Shown here piece after piece: positions 1-5,602 of a stretch of 7,495 nucleotides of DNA. The first letter of the stretch is position 1. Every line of letters starts with the position of its first letter. A program made the translations under genes and the position numbers. This DNA is from Bacillota bacterium. GTDB lineage: Bacteria; Bacillota; Dethiobacteria; DTU022. Location of the stretch: positions 1 to 7,495 of the forward strand of contig JAAZIG010000070.1 in the NCBI GenBank assembly GCA_012510325.1. Reading direction: 5' to 3'. The notes under the pieces were generated by a model. The model was not told where the DNA came from. It worked only from the letters and a program-made list of their open reading frames with translations, and searched no databases.

Positions 1-339
1 CATGGGCCCGTCGGCAGCAGAAACAACCAAAATGGCACCGTCCATCTGGGCGGCACCGGTGATCATATTCTTGACATAGTCGGCGTGACCGGGGCAGTCC
101 ACATGAGCATAGTGGCGCTCGTCAGTCTCATACTCCACATGAGCAGTGGCAATGGTAATTCCCCGCTCTTTCTCCTCGGGAGCCTTGTCAATTTGATCAA
201 AAGAAGTCTTATCCGCAAAACCGGCACTGGACAGACACGAGGTGATCGCAGCAGTCAACGTGGTCTTGCCGTGATCAACATGTCCAATGGTCCCAACATT
301 CAAGTGCGGCTTCGTCCGCTCAAACTTTTTCTTCGCCAC
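1..339 (-). CDS. tuf: Elongation factor Tu, N-terminal part (cut by window edge)
   Basis: EF-Tu is the GTPase that carries elongator aminoacyl-tRNAs to the ribosomal A site. Only the first 113 codons of a protein usually near 400 residues are present; the reading frame runs intact off the left edge. The GTP-binding motifs are visible: G1 GHVDHGKT at residues 19-26, G2 RGITI at 59-63 with the switch I threonine T62, and G3 DCPGH at 81-85 with the catalytic histidine H85. The start is GTG at 339-337, because a strong GAGGAGGTG Shine-Dalgarno lies at 353-345 and the product then begins MAKKKFERTKPHLN, as EF-Tu does. It follows four tRNA genes with a 94-nt leader, so it is probably co-transcribed with them, possibly helped by a closer promoter. 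Residues 34-48 (from S34 through S47) read unlike the usual bacterial sequence, but lie in a variable stretch before switch I. Family assignment is certain. Confidence 0.97.
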   Translation of the reverse strand, partial: MAKKKFERTKPHLNVGTIGHVDHGKTTLTAAITSCLSSAGFADKTSFDQIDKAPEEKERGITIATAHVEYETDERHYAHVDCPGHADYVKNMITGAAQMDGAILVVSAADGPM

Positions 340-344
340 TTCGG

Positions 345-353
345 CACCTCCTC
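345..353 (-). promoter_or_regulatory. Ribosome binding site of tuf
   Basis: GAGGAGGTG reads on the minus strand and lies five bases before the GTG codon. It is nearly fully complementary to the 16S rRNA tail and decides the GTG start of tuf. Confidence 0.85.
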
Positions 354-399
354 AAAGGGTAAAACTTGATTTAATCTCGGCAGCGCTCATCTTTGCCTT

Positions 400-408
400 A
401 TTATGCCA
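400..408 (-). promoter_or_regulatory. Possible extended -10 promoter for tuf
   Basis: The minus strand reads TGGCATAAT, close to the extended -10 consensus TGnTATAAT, about 60 bases before the tuf start. No good -35 hexamer is found 17 bases upstream; the sequence there is T/A-rich. It might give tuf extra transcription independent of the tRNA cluster. This is inference from motif resemblance alone. Confidence 0.3.
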
Positions 409-433
409 CAGAACAACGTAAATAAATAAAAAA

Positions 434-510
434 TGGTGGCGGCGCAGGGACTCGAACCCCGGACACTGCGGGTATGAACCGCATGCTCTAGCCAGCTGAG
501 CTACGCCGCC
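434..510 (-). tRNA. tRNA-Met (CAU), elongator
   Basis: The minus strand folds as a full 77-nt cloverleaf. The acceptor stem GGCGGCG pairs with CGCCGCC, the D stem is GCTC/GAGC, and the anticodon stem TGCGG/CCGCA closes a loop TTCATAC with anticodon CAU. The T arm is GGGGTTCGAGTCCC-like, and discriminator A and CCA are encoded. A paired first base (G1-C72) and no GGG/CCC anticodon stem exclude the initiator. The sequence resembles elongator tRNA-Met of Bacillus more than the CAU tRNA-Ile that is modified to lysidine. One base separates it from tRNA-Thr. A T-rich run follows the CCA end directly (433-418), which could favour processing or partial termination before tuf. Confidence 0.93.
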
Positions 511-511
511 G

Positions 512-587
512 TGGAGCTCACGACCGGATTCGAACCGGTGGCCTTATCCTTACCAAGGATACGCTCTGCCTCCTGAGCTACGTGAGC
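512..587 (-). tRNA. tRNA-Thr (GGU)
   Basis: The minus strand gives a 76-nt cloverleaf: acceptor GCTCACG with CGTGAGC, D stem GCTC/GAGC, anticodon stem TATCC/GGATA around loop TTGGTAA (anticodon GGU, reading ACC and ACU), T stem ACCGG/CCGGT with TTCGAAT loop, discriminator T and encoded CCA. It lies between the initiator tRNA and tRNA-Met. A tRNA-Thr directly upstream of tuf is also known from other bacteria, including the E. coli tufB operon. Confidence 0.95.
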
Positions 588-602
588 GCTCTTAGCATAT
601 AA

Positions 603-628
603 AGGAAACCGCAGTTTTGCGATTTCCT
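603..628 (-). other. Hairpin between tRNA-fMet and tRNA-Thr
   Basis: An imperfect inverted repeat in the spacer forms an 11-bp helix in the minus-strand transcript: AGGAAA pairs with TTTCCT, then one U-G pair, then CGCA with TGCG, around a 4-base loop. On the plus strand the same position is a C/A mismatch, so the fold is better in the RNA of the tRNA operon. Only a short T-run follows (TTTATATG), so this is a poor terminator. A processing site or partial attenuator is possible. Confidence 0.45.
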
Positions 629-636
629 AATAAAAA

Positions 637-713
<77 letters not shown>

Positions 714-720
714 TCATCCC

Positions 721-794
721 TGGAGCGGGTGATGGGAATCGAACCCACGCTACCAGCTTGGGAAGCTGGCGCTCTACCATTGAGCTACACCCGC
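721..794 (-). tRNA. tRNA-Gly (CCC)
   Basis: The minus strand forms a 74-nt cloverleaf. The acceptor is GCGGGTG with CACCCGC, the D stem is GCTC/GAGC with a short loop AATGGTA, and the anticodon stem CCAGC/GCTGG surrounds TTCCCAA, giving anticodon CCC (reads GGG). The T stem is GTGGG/CCCAT with one G-U pair and a TTCGATT loop; discriminator T and CCA are encoded. It is the first gene of the cluster, about ten bases after the predicted transcription start, so its 5' leader is very short. Confidence 0.95.
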
Positions 795-810
795 ATTGAA
801 GCACTTATCG

Positions 811-839
811 ATTATACACACCCCAAAAGGAAATGTCAA
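811..839 (-). promoter_or_regulatory. Sigma-A promoter of the tRNA-tuf operon
   Basis: The minus strand has a perfect -35 TTGACA (839-834), a 17-bp spacer and a perfect -10 TATAAT (816-811). Transcription should start near 804, ten bases before tRNA-Gly. An exact consensus match fits a stable-RNA promoter with high output. No convincing terminator lies between the sigH stop and this promoter, so some read-through from sigH is possible. Confidence 0.9.
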
Positions 840-894
840 CACGCTCAAAATATATTGTCTCCGCCGCGGCCTTCCTCAAAATCAACCCGGGAAG

Positions 895-1554
895 CTAACC
901 CCGGCGCACCTCCAGGTAGCGCTCCAGCTTGCGCTTCACCCGCTGCAAGGCATTGTCGATGGACTTGACATGACGCTCCAGATCTTCGGCGATCTCCTGA
1001 TAAGATTTGCCTTCCAGATAAAGGGTCAGCACCTTCCACTCCAGATCGCTCAAGATTTCATTCATCTTGTACTCGATATCGTTATACTCTTCCCGGTTGA
1101 TCATCAGCTCTTCGGGATCGGTGATCTTGGTGCCTGAAAGAACATCGAGCAGCGTTCTGTCTGAATCCTCATCATAGATCGGTTTGTTCAAGGAAACATA
1201 TGAATTCAACGGGATATGCTTCTGCCTGGTGGCCGTCTTGATGGCGGTGATAATCTGACGGGTGATACAGAGCTCGGCAAAGGCACGGAATGAAGAAAGT
1301 TTGTCCCCCCGAAAATCACGGATCGCCTTGTATAGACCGATCATCCCCTCCTGAATAATGTCTTCGCGATCGGCACCGATTAAAAAATAAGACCTGGCTT
1401 TGGCTTTTACAAAATTTTTATATTTCAGAATCAAAAATTCCAGAGCAACGGTGTTGCCCCCTTTAGCCTCGCCGACGATGTCCTCATCGCTTTTAAACTC
1501 AAGTTCAAGATAGATATTACTGCTTTCCTTCGCTTCAGGAGCCAAAGAGCTCAC
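895..1554 (-). CDS. sigH: RNA polymerase sporulation sigma factor SigH
   Basis: SigH (Spo0H) is the sigma-70 family factor that directs RNA polymerase to early sporulation and stationary-phase promoters. The 219-residue product has the usual family length. Region 2 includes the core-binding segment around residues 60-81 (GADREDIIQEGMIGLYKAI) and the promoter-melting and -10 recognition helices at about 89-117. Region 4 is the helix-turn-helix at about 180-210 (containing GKSYQEIAEDL and VKSIDNALQRVKRKL). The start is GTG at 1554-1552, with GGAGG at 1567-1563 eight bases upstream. It has its own promoter (1611-1639) and sits between rlmB and the tRNA-tuf unit, as in many Clostridia. Its presence argues for an endospore-forming lineage. 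In B. subtilis the gene is transcribed by sigma-A and repressed by AbrB; here only the sigma-A-type promoter can be seen. Confidence 0.97.
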   Translation of the reverse strand: MSSLAPEAKESSNIYLELEFKSDEDIVGEAKGGNTVALEFLILKYKNFVKAKARSYFLIGADREDIIQEGMIGLYKAIRDFRGDKLSSFRAFAELCITRQIITAIKTATRQKHIPLNSYVSLNKPIYDEDSDRTLLDVLSGTKITDPEELMINREEYNDIEYKMNEILSDLEWKVLTLYLEGKSYQEIAEDLERHVKSIDNALQRVKRKLERYLEVRRG

Positions 1555-1610
1555 TAAGATCGCCTCCGTAGGGATTTTTGTGGAAGGATAAGCCTTTTGC
1601 CGACGCAGTT

Positions 1611-1639
1611 ATTATAACGTAAAGATACAAACTGGTCAA
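1611..1639 (-). promoter_or_regulatory. Sigma-A promoter of sigH
   Basis: The minus strand has -35 TTGACC (1639-1634), a 17-bp spacer and -10 TATAAT (1616-1611). Predicted start is near 1604, giving a leader of about 50 nt that contains the GGAGG ribosome site. The surrounding 1600-1740 stretch is AT-rich compared with the flanking genes, as expected for a regulated intergenic region. Confidence 0.85.
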
Positions 1640-1766
1640 GCTCCTGCATCAGGTTACTTTTTGAAATAACAAAGACGAACCTGTCCGCAAGATCAAATTT
1701 TTCTGCGCAATTGAGCAGATGGCCAGCTTTATCATTGCAGCCCCGCAGACAGCTGCCCGAAAGTGG

Positions 1767-1785
1767 AAAAAGCGGTATCTTCCGC
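1767..1785 (-). terminator. Weak intrinsic terminator candidate after rlmB
   Basis: On the minus strand, GCGG and CCGC can pair around a 6-base loop, followed by five T. It begins 26 bases past the rlmB stop. The 4-bp stem is short and competing pairings with the GC-rich sequence just upstream are possible, so termination here is uncertain. No better candidate lies between rlmB and the sigH promoter. Confidence 0.35.
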
Positions 1786-1810
1786 AGAAAGCGGCTGCCG
1801 CCCACCTCGC

Positions 1811-2590
1811 TCAGGTGAGGCTTTCCCAGCCCTCCCGCTGACAAGCAGCGGCGTAGATGATCACTGCCGCCGCTACGGCGGCATTGAGGGAGCCCCCCGC
1901 ACCGCGCATGGGGATGGAGATGATTCCGTCGCAGCGCTCCCGGAGCAGCCGGGAGAGCCCTTGCCCCTCCGAACCGACGGCCAGGACAAAGGGGCCCCGG
2001 TAGTCCACCCGGTAATAGGGCAGCGTCCCGTCCGCCTCGGCACCGTAGATCCAGAAACCGTTCTCCTTGAGCTGCTCCACAGCATCGGCGAGATTGACCA
2101 CCCGGGCGACAGCCATCCTTTCGGCGGCGCCGGCGGCAACCTTGCGCACCGCCGGGGTGATCTTAACGCTGCGATCCTGCGGAATGATCATCCCGTCCAT
2201 CCCGGCGGCATCGGCAGTGCGTAGAAGCGACCCTAAATTTTGCGGATCCTGCAGGTGATCGAGCATAATGAAAAAGGGGCCCTCGGTGCTGGAACCGCTC
2301 TGCCGGAGCAGCTCCCCCAAAGTGCAATAGGCAAACGAGGGTGCCCGGGCGACGACGCCCTGATGTTTGCCGCCGGCAGCGAGGCGGTTCAGCTCGGCGC
2401 GCGGCACCTCTTTGAGCGGCACCTTCCTCTGCCCGGCGAGCTGCAAAATTTGCGCCATCGTCTCGCCCCTCTGCCCGGCGGTAAAATACAGTTTCTCCAG
2501 ACGCCCCCGGCGAAGCGCTTCGAGCACCGCCTGGCGGCCGATGATCAGCTCATCGGCGCCGGGGGGGCGCTCATTTCTGCTTCTGTTCAT
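1811..2590 (-). CDS. rlmB: 23S rRNA (guanosine-2'-O-)-methyltransferase, RlmB/TrmH family
   Basis: The 259-residue product is a SPOUT-class RNA methyltransferase, which uses S-adenosylmethionine to methylate a ribose 2'-OH; RlmB acts on G2251 (E. coli numbering) in the 23S P-loop. The N-terminal substrate-binding domain covers about residues 15-88 (beginning at ELIIGRQAVLEAL). The knotted catalytic domain has all three motifs: motif 1 at 115-130 with N118, G120 and R124, motif 2 VGSEGQGLS at 205-213, and motif 3 from IPMRG at 226 to SLNAAVAAAV at 234-243 with N236. Motif 3 reads AGGSLNAAVAA where SLNVSVA is more usual, a mild divergence. It overlaps the thyX end by 20 bases, has only a purine-rich GGGAAAAAG before its ATG, and is probably translationally coupled. 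The exact rRNA target cannot be proved from sequence, since the YacO/RlmB and TrmH groups are similar. Confidence 0.92.
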   Translation of the reverse strand: MNRSRNERPPGADELIIGRQAVLEALRRGRLEKLYFTAGQRGETMAQILQLAGQRKVPLKEVPRAELNRLAAGGKHQGVVARAPSFAYCTLGELLRQSGSSTEGPFFIMLDHLQDPQNLGSLLRTADAAGMDGMIIPQDRSVKITPAVRKVAAGAAERMAVARVVNLADAVEQLKENGFWIYGAEADGTLPYYRVDYRGPFVLAVGSEGQGLSRLLRERCDGIISIPMRGAGGSLNAAVAAAVIIYAAACQREGWESLT

Positions 2591-3257
2591 CTTTTTCCCG
2601 CTGAAGCCGTCCGCAGCTCATCTCTCCCTCGGGACATATTTTATCCGTCACGCAGGGCGGTCCGGCGACCCTGAACAGCTCCGGGGCCACCCGGCGCACC
2701 TCTGCGAGCATCAAATTGGCGAGGCGCCGGATCTCCCACTGCGCCCGGCGGCAGCAGCGCACCCGGAAGAAATGAAGCAGACTCCGCGCATTCATCGTTA
2801 CCACAATTTTTGTTTCACAGGCATTGGGCAGAATGTAGCGGGCATCCTCCTGCGGCACCGCCTCGCAGAGGGCGGCATAGCACTGCCGGATCGATTCGAT
2901 CTGCTCCTCAAAGAGCTGCCTGGCCTTCGCATCGCGCTCTACGGAGGGAGGGATGATCCAGGTAAAGTTCTTTTCATCGACATAGCGCTGCGATTTCTGG
3001 GAATAAGAAGCAATGCGGTGGCGAACCAGCTGATGCGAAAGGGCACGGCTGACCCCGTCCACGGCAAAAGTGAAGGAGACGTGCTCCAGCGGGGATTGAT
3101 GCCCCATTTCGACCAGTTTGGCGACAAATGATTTTGCTTTCTCCGGGGGCATGGCCCGGGCGATCTCCGCAGCCGATGCTGCGGAATAACAGAGCCGCGC
3201 CGCGGCGGCAACAGTCTGCTCCGGATCGGGCGTCCAGGCAATCAGCTCGACCTGCAT
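2571..3257 (-). CDS. thyX: Flavin-dependent thymidylate synthase ThyX
   Basis: ThyX makes dTMP from dUMP using methylenetetrahydrofolate, FAD and NAD(P)H, acting as a homotetramer in the cytoplasm. The 228-residue product carries the signature RHR-X7-S: R79-H80-R81 and S89, followed by QRY. The preceding GHQSPLEH (52-59) and the cysteine-rich tail with CPEGEMSCG are also typical. The ATG at 3257-3255 is preferred over the in-frame GTG at 3278, because AAAGGTGAT (3275-3267) is a good ribosome site nine bases before the ATG and the product then starts MQVELI, as relatives do. It lies 83 bases after cysS and overlaps rlmB, so it is inside the T-box-controlled operon. ThyX presence suggests the organism may lack ThyA, which this window cannot confirm. 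Confidence 0.95.
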   Translation of the reverse strand: MQVELIAWTPDPEQTVAAAARLCYSAASAAEIARAMPPEKAKSFVAKLVEMGHQSPLEHVSFTFAVDGVSRALSHQLVRHRIASYSQKSQRYVDEKNFTWIIPPSVERDAKARQLFEEQIESIRQCYAALCEAVPQEDARYILPNACETKIVVTMNARSLLHFFRVRCCRRAQWEIRRLANLMLAEVRRVAPELFRVAGPPCVTDKICPEGEMSCGRLQREKDEQKQK

Positions 3258-3286
3258 TGTTGATCCATCACCTTTCACTTAAATTC

Positions 3287-3318
3287 CGCTGCCGCAGCGA
3301 TGAGCCGGGGAAACCCCG
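3287..3318 (-). repeat. Two small inverted repeats between cysS and thyX
   Basis: Two perfect hairpin-forming repeats lie side by side in the intercistronic gap: CGGGG/CCCCG around AAA (3306-3318) and CGCTGC/GCAGCG around one base (3287-3299). Neither is followed by a T-run on the minus strand, so they are unlikely to be terminators. They could affect mRNA processing or 3'-end stability between cysS and thyX. Confidence 0.45.
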
Positions 3319-3340
3319 TTCCGGCGCACGCGGCGATACC

Positions 3341-4756
3341 TCAGCGGTCCATCTCCAGTTTCCAGCGGGTGCCGTGCGCGGTGTCCTCCAGGATTACACC
3401 CCGCTCCTTAAGCTCGTGGCGAATCCGATCCGCCTCGGCCCATTCTTTCCTCTCGCGGGCCTCTTCCCGCCGTTTGATCATCCCGAGCAGCTCCTCGTCG
3501 AGAGAGCGGGGCTCCCGGAGCTCCAGAATCTCCAAAAGATCGTTCGCCTGAGTATAAAATTCCAGCAGCTGCTCCAACAGCCCGCGGTTGTAGGGGTGCC
3601 CCTCCCGCAGGTAGATATTACCCTTGCGGGCCAGCTCGAAGAGAACGCCAATCGCTCCGGCAGTGTTGAAATCGTCGTCCATCGCCTTTGCAAAATCCCG
3701 TTGCGCCTCAGGCAGAGCCGCACGGAGCTGCTTCTCCGGTGCGCCCTGCTCCTCTCCGGCTTCGCCAAGGGCCCGGCTGACGTTGTTCACCAGCTCCTGG
3801 AGCCGCTCCCGGCCGCTCCCGGCCTGAGCGATGAGCTCGCGGCTGAAGTTGAGCGGGCTGCGGTAATGTGCCGACAGAATGAAAAAGCGCAGGTCCAAAG
3901 GATTGTACTCCTCCAGAAGACGGTGCACTGTGAGGACATTTCCCAGGGACTTCGACATCTTTTTCTCCTCGATATTCAGATAACCGGCATGAAGCCAGTA
4001 GCGGACAAAAGGCTTGCCCGTGGCCCCGCTGCTCTGGGCAATTTCATTTTCATGATGGGGGAAGATCAGATCCGCGCCGCCGGCATGGAGATCGACCGTT
4101 TCGCCGAGATAGTGCATCGCCATGGCGGAGCACTCAACATGCCAGCCCGGCCGGCCCAAACCCCAGGGGCTGTCCCAGGCGGGCTCGCCTTCTTTCTTCT
4201 GCTTCCAGAGGGCAAAATCGAGGGGATCCCTTTTTTTCTCCCCGGGCTCGATCCGCGCCCCGGCGAGCAGCTCCTCTGTATCCTGATGGGAGAGGCGGCC
4301 GTATTCGGAAAAACCGCCGGCGGAGTAGTAGACATCCCCCCCGGAGCGGTAGGCCAGCCCCTTCTCCTCAAGACGGCCGATGAGCTCGACAATCGGCTCG
4401 ATATGCTCCGTCGCCCGGGGATGCAGATCCGCCGGGCGCACCCGCAATCCGCTCACATCGGCCTCGTAGGCCTCGATAAATTTTTGGGCCAGAGCGGCAA
4501 CGGCAGTCCCCTCCTCCCGGGCCCTTTCGATCATTTTATCGTCAATGTCAGTGTAGTTCTGAACCATTTTGACCCGGTAGCCCCGGTGGTTCAGATAGCG
4601 CCGGATCACATCAAAAACGATGAAGACGCGGGCATTCCCGATATGAATATAATCGTAAACAGTCGGCCCGCAAATGTAAAAGGTCACTTCAGGCGGATTT
4701 AAAGGAGCGAATTCCTCCTTGCGCCGGGTCAAAGTGTTGTACAATTTAACAGTCAC
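3341..4756 (-). CDS. cysS: Cysteine--tRNA ligase
   Basis: CysRS charges tRNA-Cys with cysteine through a cysteinyl-adenylate. The 471-residue class I synthetase has the HIGH-type motif HIGN at 38-41 and KMSKS at 266-270. All four zinc ligands used for cysteine recognition are present: C29, C209, H234 and E238, in the same positions as the E. coli enzyme. The Rossmann domain fills roughly the first 300 residues, with an alpha-helical DALR and anticodon-binding C-terminus after it. The start is GTG at 4756-4754, seven bases after GAGGTG (4769-4764). It is the first gene of an operon with thyX and rlmB, and is preceded by a T-box leader with a cysteine specifier, so it should be induced when tRNA-Cys is uncharged. 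No defects are seen. Confidence 0.98.
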   Translation of the reverse strand: MTVKLYNTLTRRKEEFAPLNPPEVTFYICGPTVYDYIHIGNARVFIVFDVIRRYLNHRGYRVKMVQNYTDIDDKMIERAREEGTAVAALAQKFIEAYEADVSGLRVRPADLHPRATEHIEPIVELIGRLEEKGLAYRSGGDVYYSAGGFSEYGRLSHQDTEELLAGARIEPGEKKRDPLDFALWKQKKEGEPAWDSPWGLGRPGWHVECSAMAMHYLGETVDLHAGGADLIFPHHENEIAQSSGATGKPFVRYWLHAGYLNIEEKKMSKSLGNVLTVHRLLEEYNPLDLRFFILSAHYRSPLNFSRELIAQAGSGRERLQELVNNVSRALGEAGEEQGAPEKQLRAALPEAQRDFAKAMDDDFNTAGAIGVLFELARKGNIYLREGHPYNRGLLEQLLEFYTQANDLLEILELREPRSLDEELLGMIKRREEARERKEWAEADRIRHELKERGVILEDTAHGTRWKLEMDR

Positions 4757-4805
4757 CGCAATTCACCTCGTTCGTACTTGCTTCAGCTGAGCACACCGCA
4801 AGAGC

Positions 4806-4848
4806 AATAAATTAAAGCCGCCTGCTGTGCTTTCGGCACAGAGACGGC
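4806..4848 (-). terminator. Intrinsic terminator of the cysS T-box leader
   Basis: On the minus strand, GCCGTCT-CTGTGC pairs with GCACAG-(C)-AGGCGGC, about 13 bp with one bulged base and a 5-base loop, followed by TTTAATTTATT. The 5' arm bases CCGT and CTCTG are shared with the antiterminator, so the two folds exclude each other. Its end is 50 bases before the cysS start. Confidence 0.9.
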
Positions 4849-5082
4849 ATCATCACCGCGGTTCCACTCTGTTTGGACGGCAAGCGCCCCGCTCAGACCG
4901 TTTAACGGACGGCTCCGGAGACCGCTACTCCCTGTTCGCAGCCTCGGCTCGGAGGCGCATTTCAGCCGGGCCGTTGCCGAAGCCCCTTTCAGCCGCGGGA
5001 GCCTCTCTCTAAGGAACGGAATACCGGCGTACTCTCCCCTTCATCGCCTCTGTCTGCATCAGCTTTGTTCAGCAGATGATCA
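4806..5082 (-). promoter_or_regulatory. T-box riboswitch, tRNA-Cys specific
   Basis: This leader shows the T-box architecture. Stem I opens with GATGAAGGGGAGAGTA (5046-5031), holds AGAGAG (5010-5005), and has a specifier loop GAAA-UGC-G with UGC (Cys) at 4959-4957. The loop lies between helices GCCGG/CCGGC (5028-5024 with 4969-4965) and GAGGC/GCCTC (5050-5046 with 4956-4952). The T-box AGAGTGGAACCGCGG is at 4870-4856. The antiterminator forms from CAGAG and GCGG with CCGT and CTCTG, leaving the 7-base bulge UGGAACC. The UGGA (4866-4863) pairs with an uncharged UCCA end, matching the U73 discriminator typical of tRNA-Cys. Uncharged tRNA-Cys should stabilise the antiterminator and permit cysS-thyX-rlmB transcription. 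Start and Stem I details are approximate; the class and the Cys assignment are well supported. Confidence 0.93.
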
Positions 5083-5088
5083 CTCCGT

Positions 5089-5118
5089 ATTATATACGCC
5101 GGTTGCAGCGCTTGTCAA
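5089..5118 (-). promoter_or_regulatory. Sigma-A promoter of the cysS operon
   Basis: The minus strand has -35 TTGACA (5118-5113), an 18-bp spacer and -10 TATAAT (5094-5089). Transcription should start near 5082, just before the T-box Stem I. It is divergent from the promoter at 5306, the two -35 boxes being about 190 bp apart. Confidence 0.85.
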
Positions 5119-5305
5119 CAGCAAAACCGGGCCGGAGGGCTTTCCGAAAAACAGCGAAAAACAGCGCCGGAGCGCCTAACAAGTGCGGCCACCGCCGCCG
5201 GCTCGGCTTGCCGCTACAGCGCTCCCTCTTTCCCGGGGATCCAAAAAGAAACTTTTTACCCGGACGGCCTCCGGTCCCGTCAGCAGCGGGGAAAACCCGT
5301 TTTTG
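5119..5305. other. Intergenic spacer between divergent promoters
   Basis: This stretch lies between the cysS operon promoter and the small plus-strand gene's promoter. It contains two tandem copies of CGAAAAACAG (5145-5164), a short symmetric AAAAAG/CTTTTT element (5243-5257), and a 4-bp GC hairpin followed by five T (5287-5304) just before the plus-strand -35 box. No open frame here has a credible ribosome site or family resemblance. No operator of a known regulator is recognised. Confidence 0.5.
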
Positions 5306-5334
5306 TTGACACCCGGTTTTTAAATCAATATAAT
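5306..5334 (+). promoter_or_regulatory. Sigma-A promoter of the small CxxC gene
   Basis: The plus strand has a perfect -35 TTGACA (5306-5311), a 17-bp spacer and a perfect -10 TATAAT (5329-5334). Transcription should start near 5341, giving a leader of about 52 nt. A consensus promoter in front of a 63-codon frame is strong support that the frame is a gene. Confidence 0.88.
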
Positions 5335-5363
5335 ATTTACAGAAGAACACAATCACACCGACA

Positions 5364-5387
5364 TCCACCAGATCCGGGAGAGGTGGA
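5364..5387 (+). promoter_or_regulatory. Hairpin that may mask the ribosome site of the small gene
   Basis: TCCACC (5364-5369) can pair with GGTGGA (5382-5387) around a 12-base loop. The 3' arm is the core of the Shine-Dalgarno sequence AGAGGTGG for the TTG start at 5393. In this fold the ribosome site would be hidden, which could allow translational control. The stem is only 6 bp and function is inferred. Confidence 0.35.
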
Positions 5388-5392
5388 ATATT

Positions 5393-5584
5393 TTGTCCAA
5401 TAAAATACAGAAACACTGTATTATCTGCGGACGCGCCTTTGAAGTCAAAGTGCTGGCCGAGAGCCCGCTGGTGGAAGACTTTTTCGGAGGGCCCCCTGAG
5501 AAAAGCACCTCTTTTTGCCCTATCTGCGAAGCGAGGATTAGAAAAGAAGCCGGCGATACCCAAAAAGACCCCAAGCCCATCTAG
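5393..5584 (+). CDS. Small CxxC...CxxC protein of unknown function
   Basis: The 63-residue product has two cysteine pairs, C9-x2-C12 (HCIICG) and C42-x2-C45 (FCPICEARI), 29 residues apart. This layout suggests a zinc-ribbon or treble-clef knuckle pair binding one zinc ion. The C-terminal tail from 49 is charged (RKEAGDTQKDPK) and there is no signal peptide or membrane segment, so it is probably cytoplasmic. The start is TTG at 5393-5395, six bases after AGAGGTGG (5379-5386); no ATG is available near the 5' end. It is the only plus-strand gene, with a consensus promoter and a strong terminator of its own, so it is a single-gene unit between the ATP synthase and cysS operons. I do not recognise a named family. 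A role in nucleic-acid or protein binding is a guess from the cysteine pattern. Reality of the gene is likely; function is unknown. Confidence 0.8.
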   Translation: MSNKIQKHCIICGRAFEVKVLAESPLVEDFFGGPPEKSTSFCPICEARIRKEAGDTQKDPKPI

Positions 5585-5602
5585 CGCTCAACCGAGGCAA
5601 AC

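Noticed and set aside
434..510. CAU tRNA as tRNA-Ile2 (lysidine-modified)
   Set aside because: The acceptor, D arm and anticodon stem resemble elongator tRNA-Met of Bacillus closely and not its CAU tRNA-Ile; a genome-wide tRNA classification could confirm.
1554..1844. A 96-codon minus-strand frame between rlmB and sigH
   Set aside because: It overlaps the rlmB end, runs through the sigH -35, -10 and transcription start, has no convincing ribosome site and resembles no family I know. A chance frame in the promoter region is simpler. A conserved homologue in relatives would change this.
1763..3131. Several plus-strand frames of 144-254 codons opposite rlmB and thyX
   Set aside because: All are antisense to well-identified genes, with composition expected from the complementary strand of GC-rich coding DNA.
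3128..4702. A 524-codon plus-strand frame
   Set aside because: It is antisense to cysS and part of thyX, both of which have all their catalytic motifs. GC-rich third codon positions suppress stops on the opposite strand; the frame has no promoter, ribosome site or recognisable domain.
4827..5012. A plus-strand frame of 61 codons opposite the T-box leader
   Set aside because: It is antisense to a structured regulatory RNA with clear conserved elements and has no ribosome site.
5287..5304. GC hairpin plus T-run as a plus-strand terminator
   Set aside because: The stem is only 4 bp and no plus-strand gene lies upstream of it within the window. It more likely arises by chance beside the -35 box.
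5090..5563. A 157-codon minus-strand frame covering the small gene and the divergent spacer
   Set aside because: It crosses two consensus promoters, runs antisense to the CxxC gene, and has no family resemblance or upstream ribosome site.
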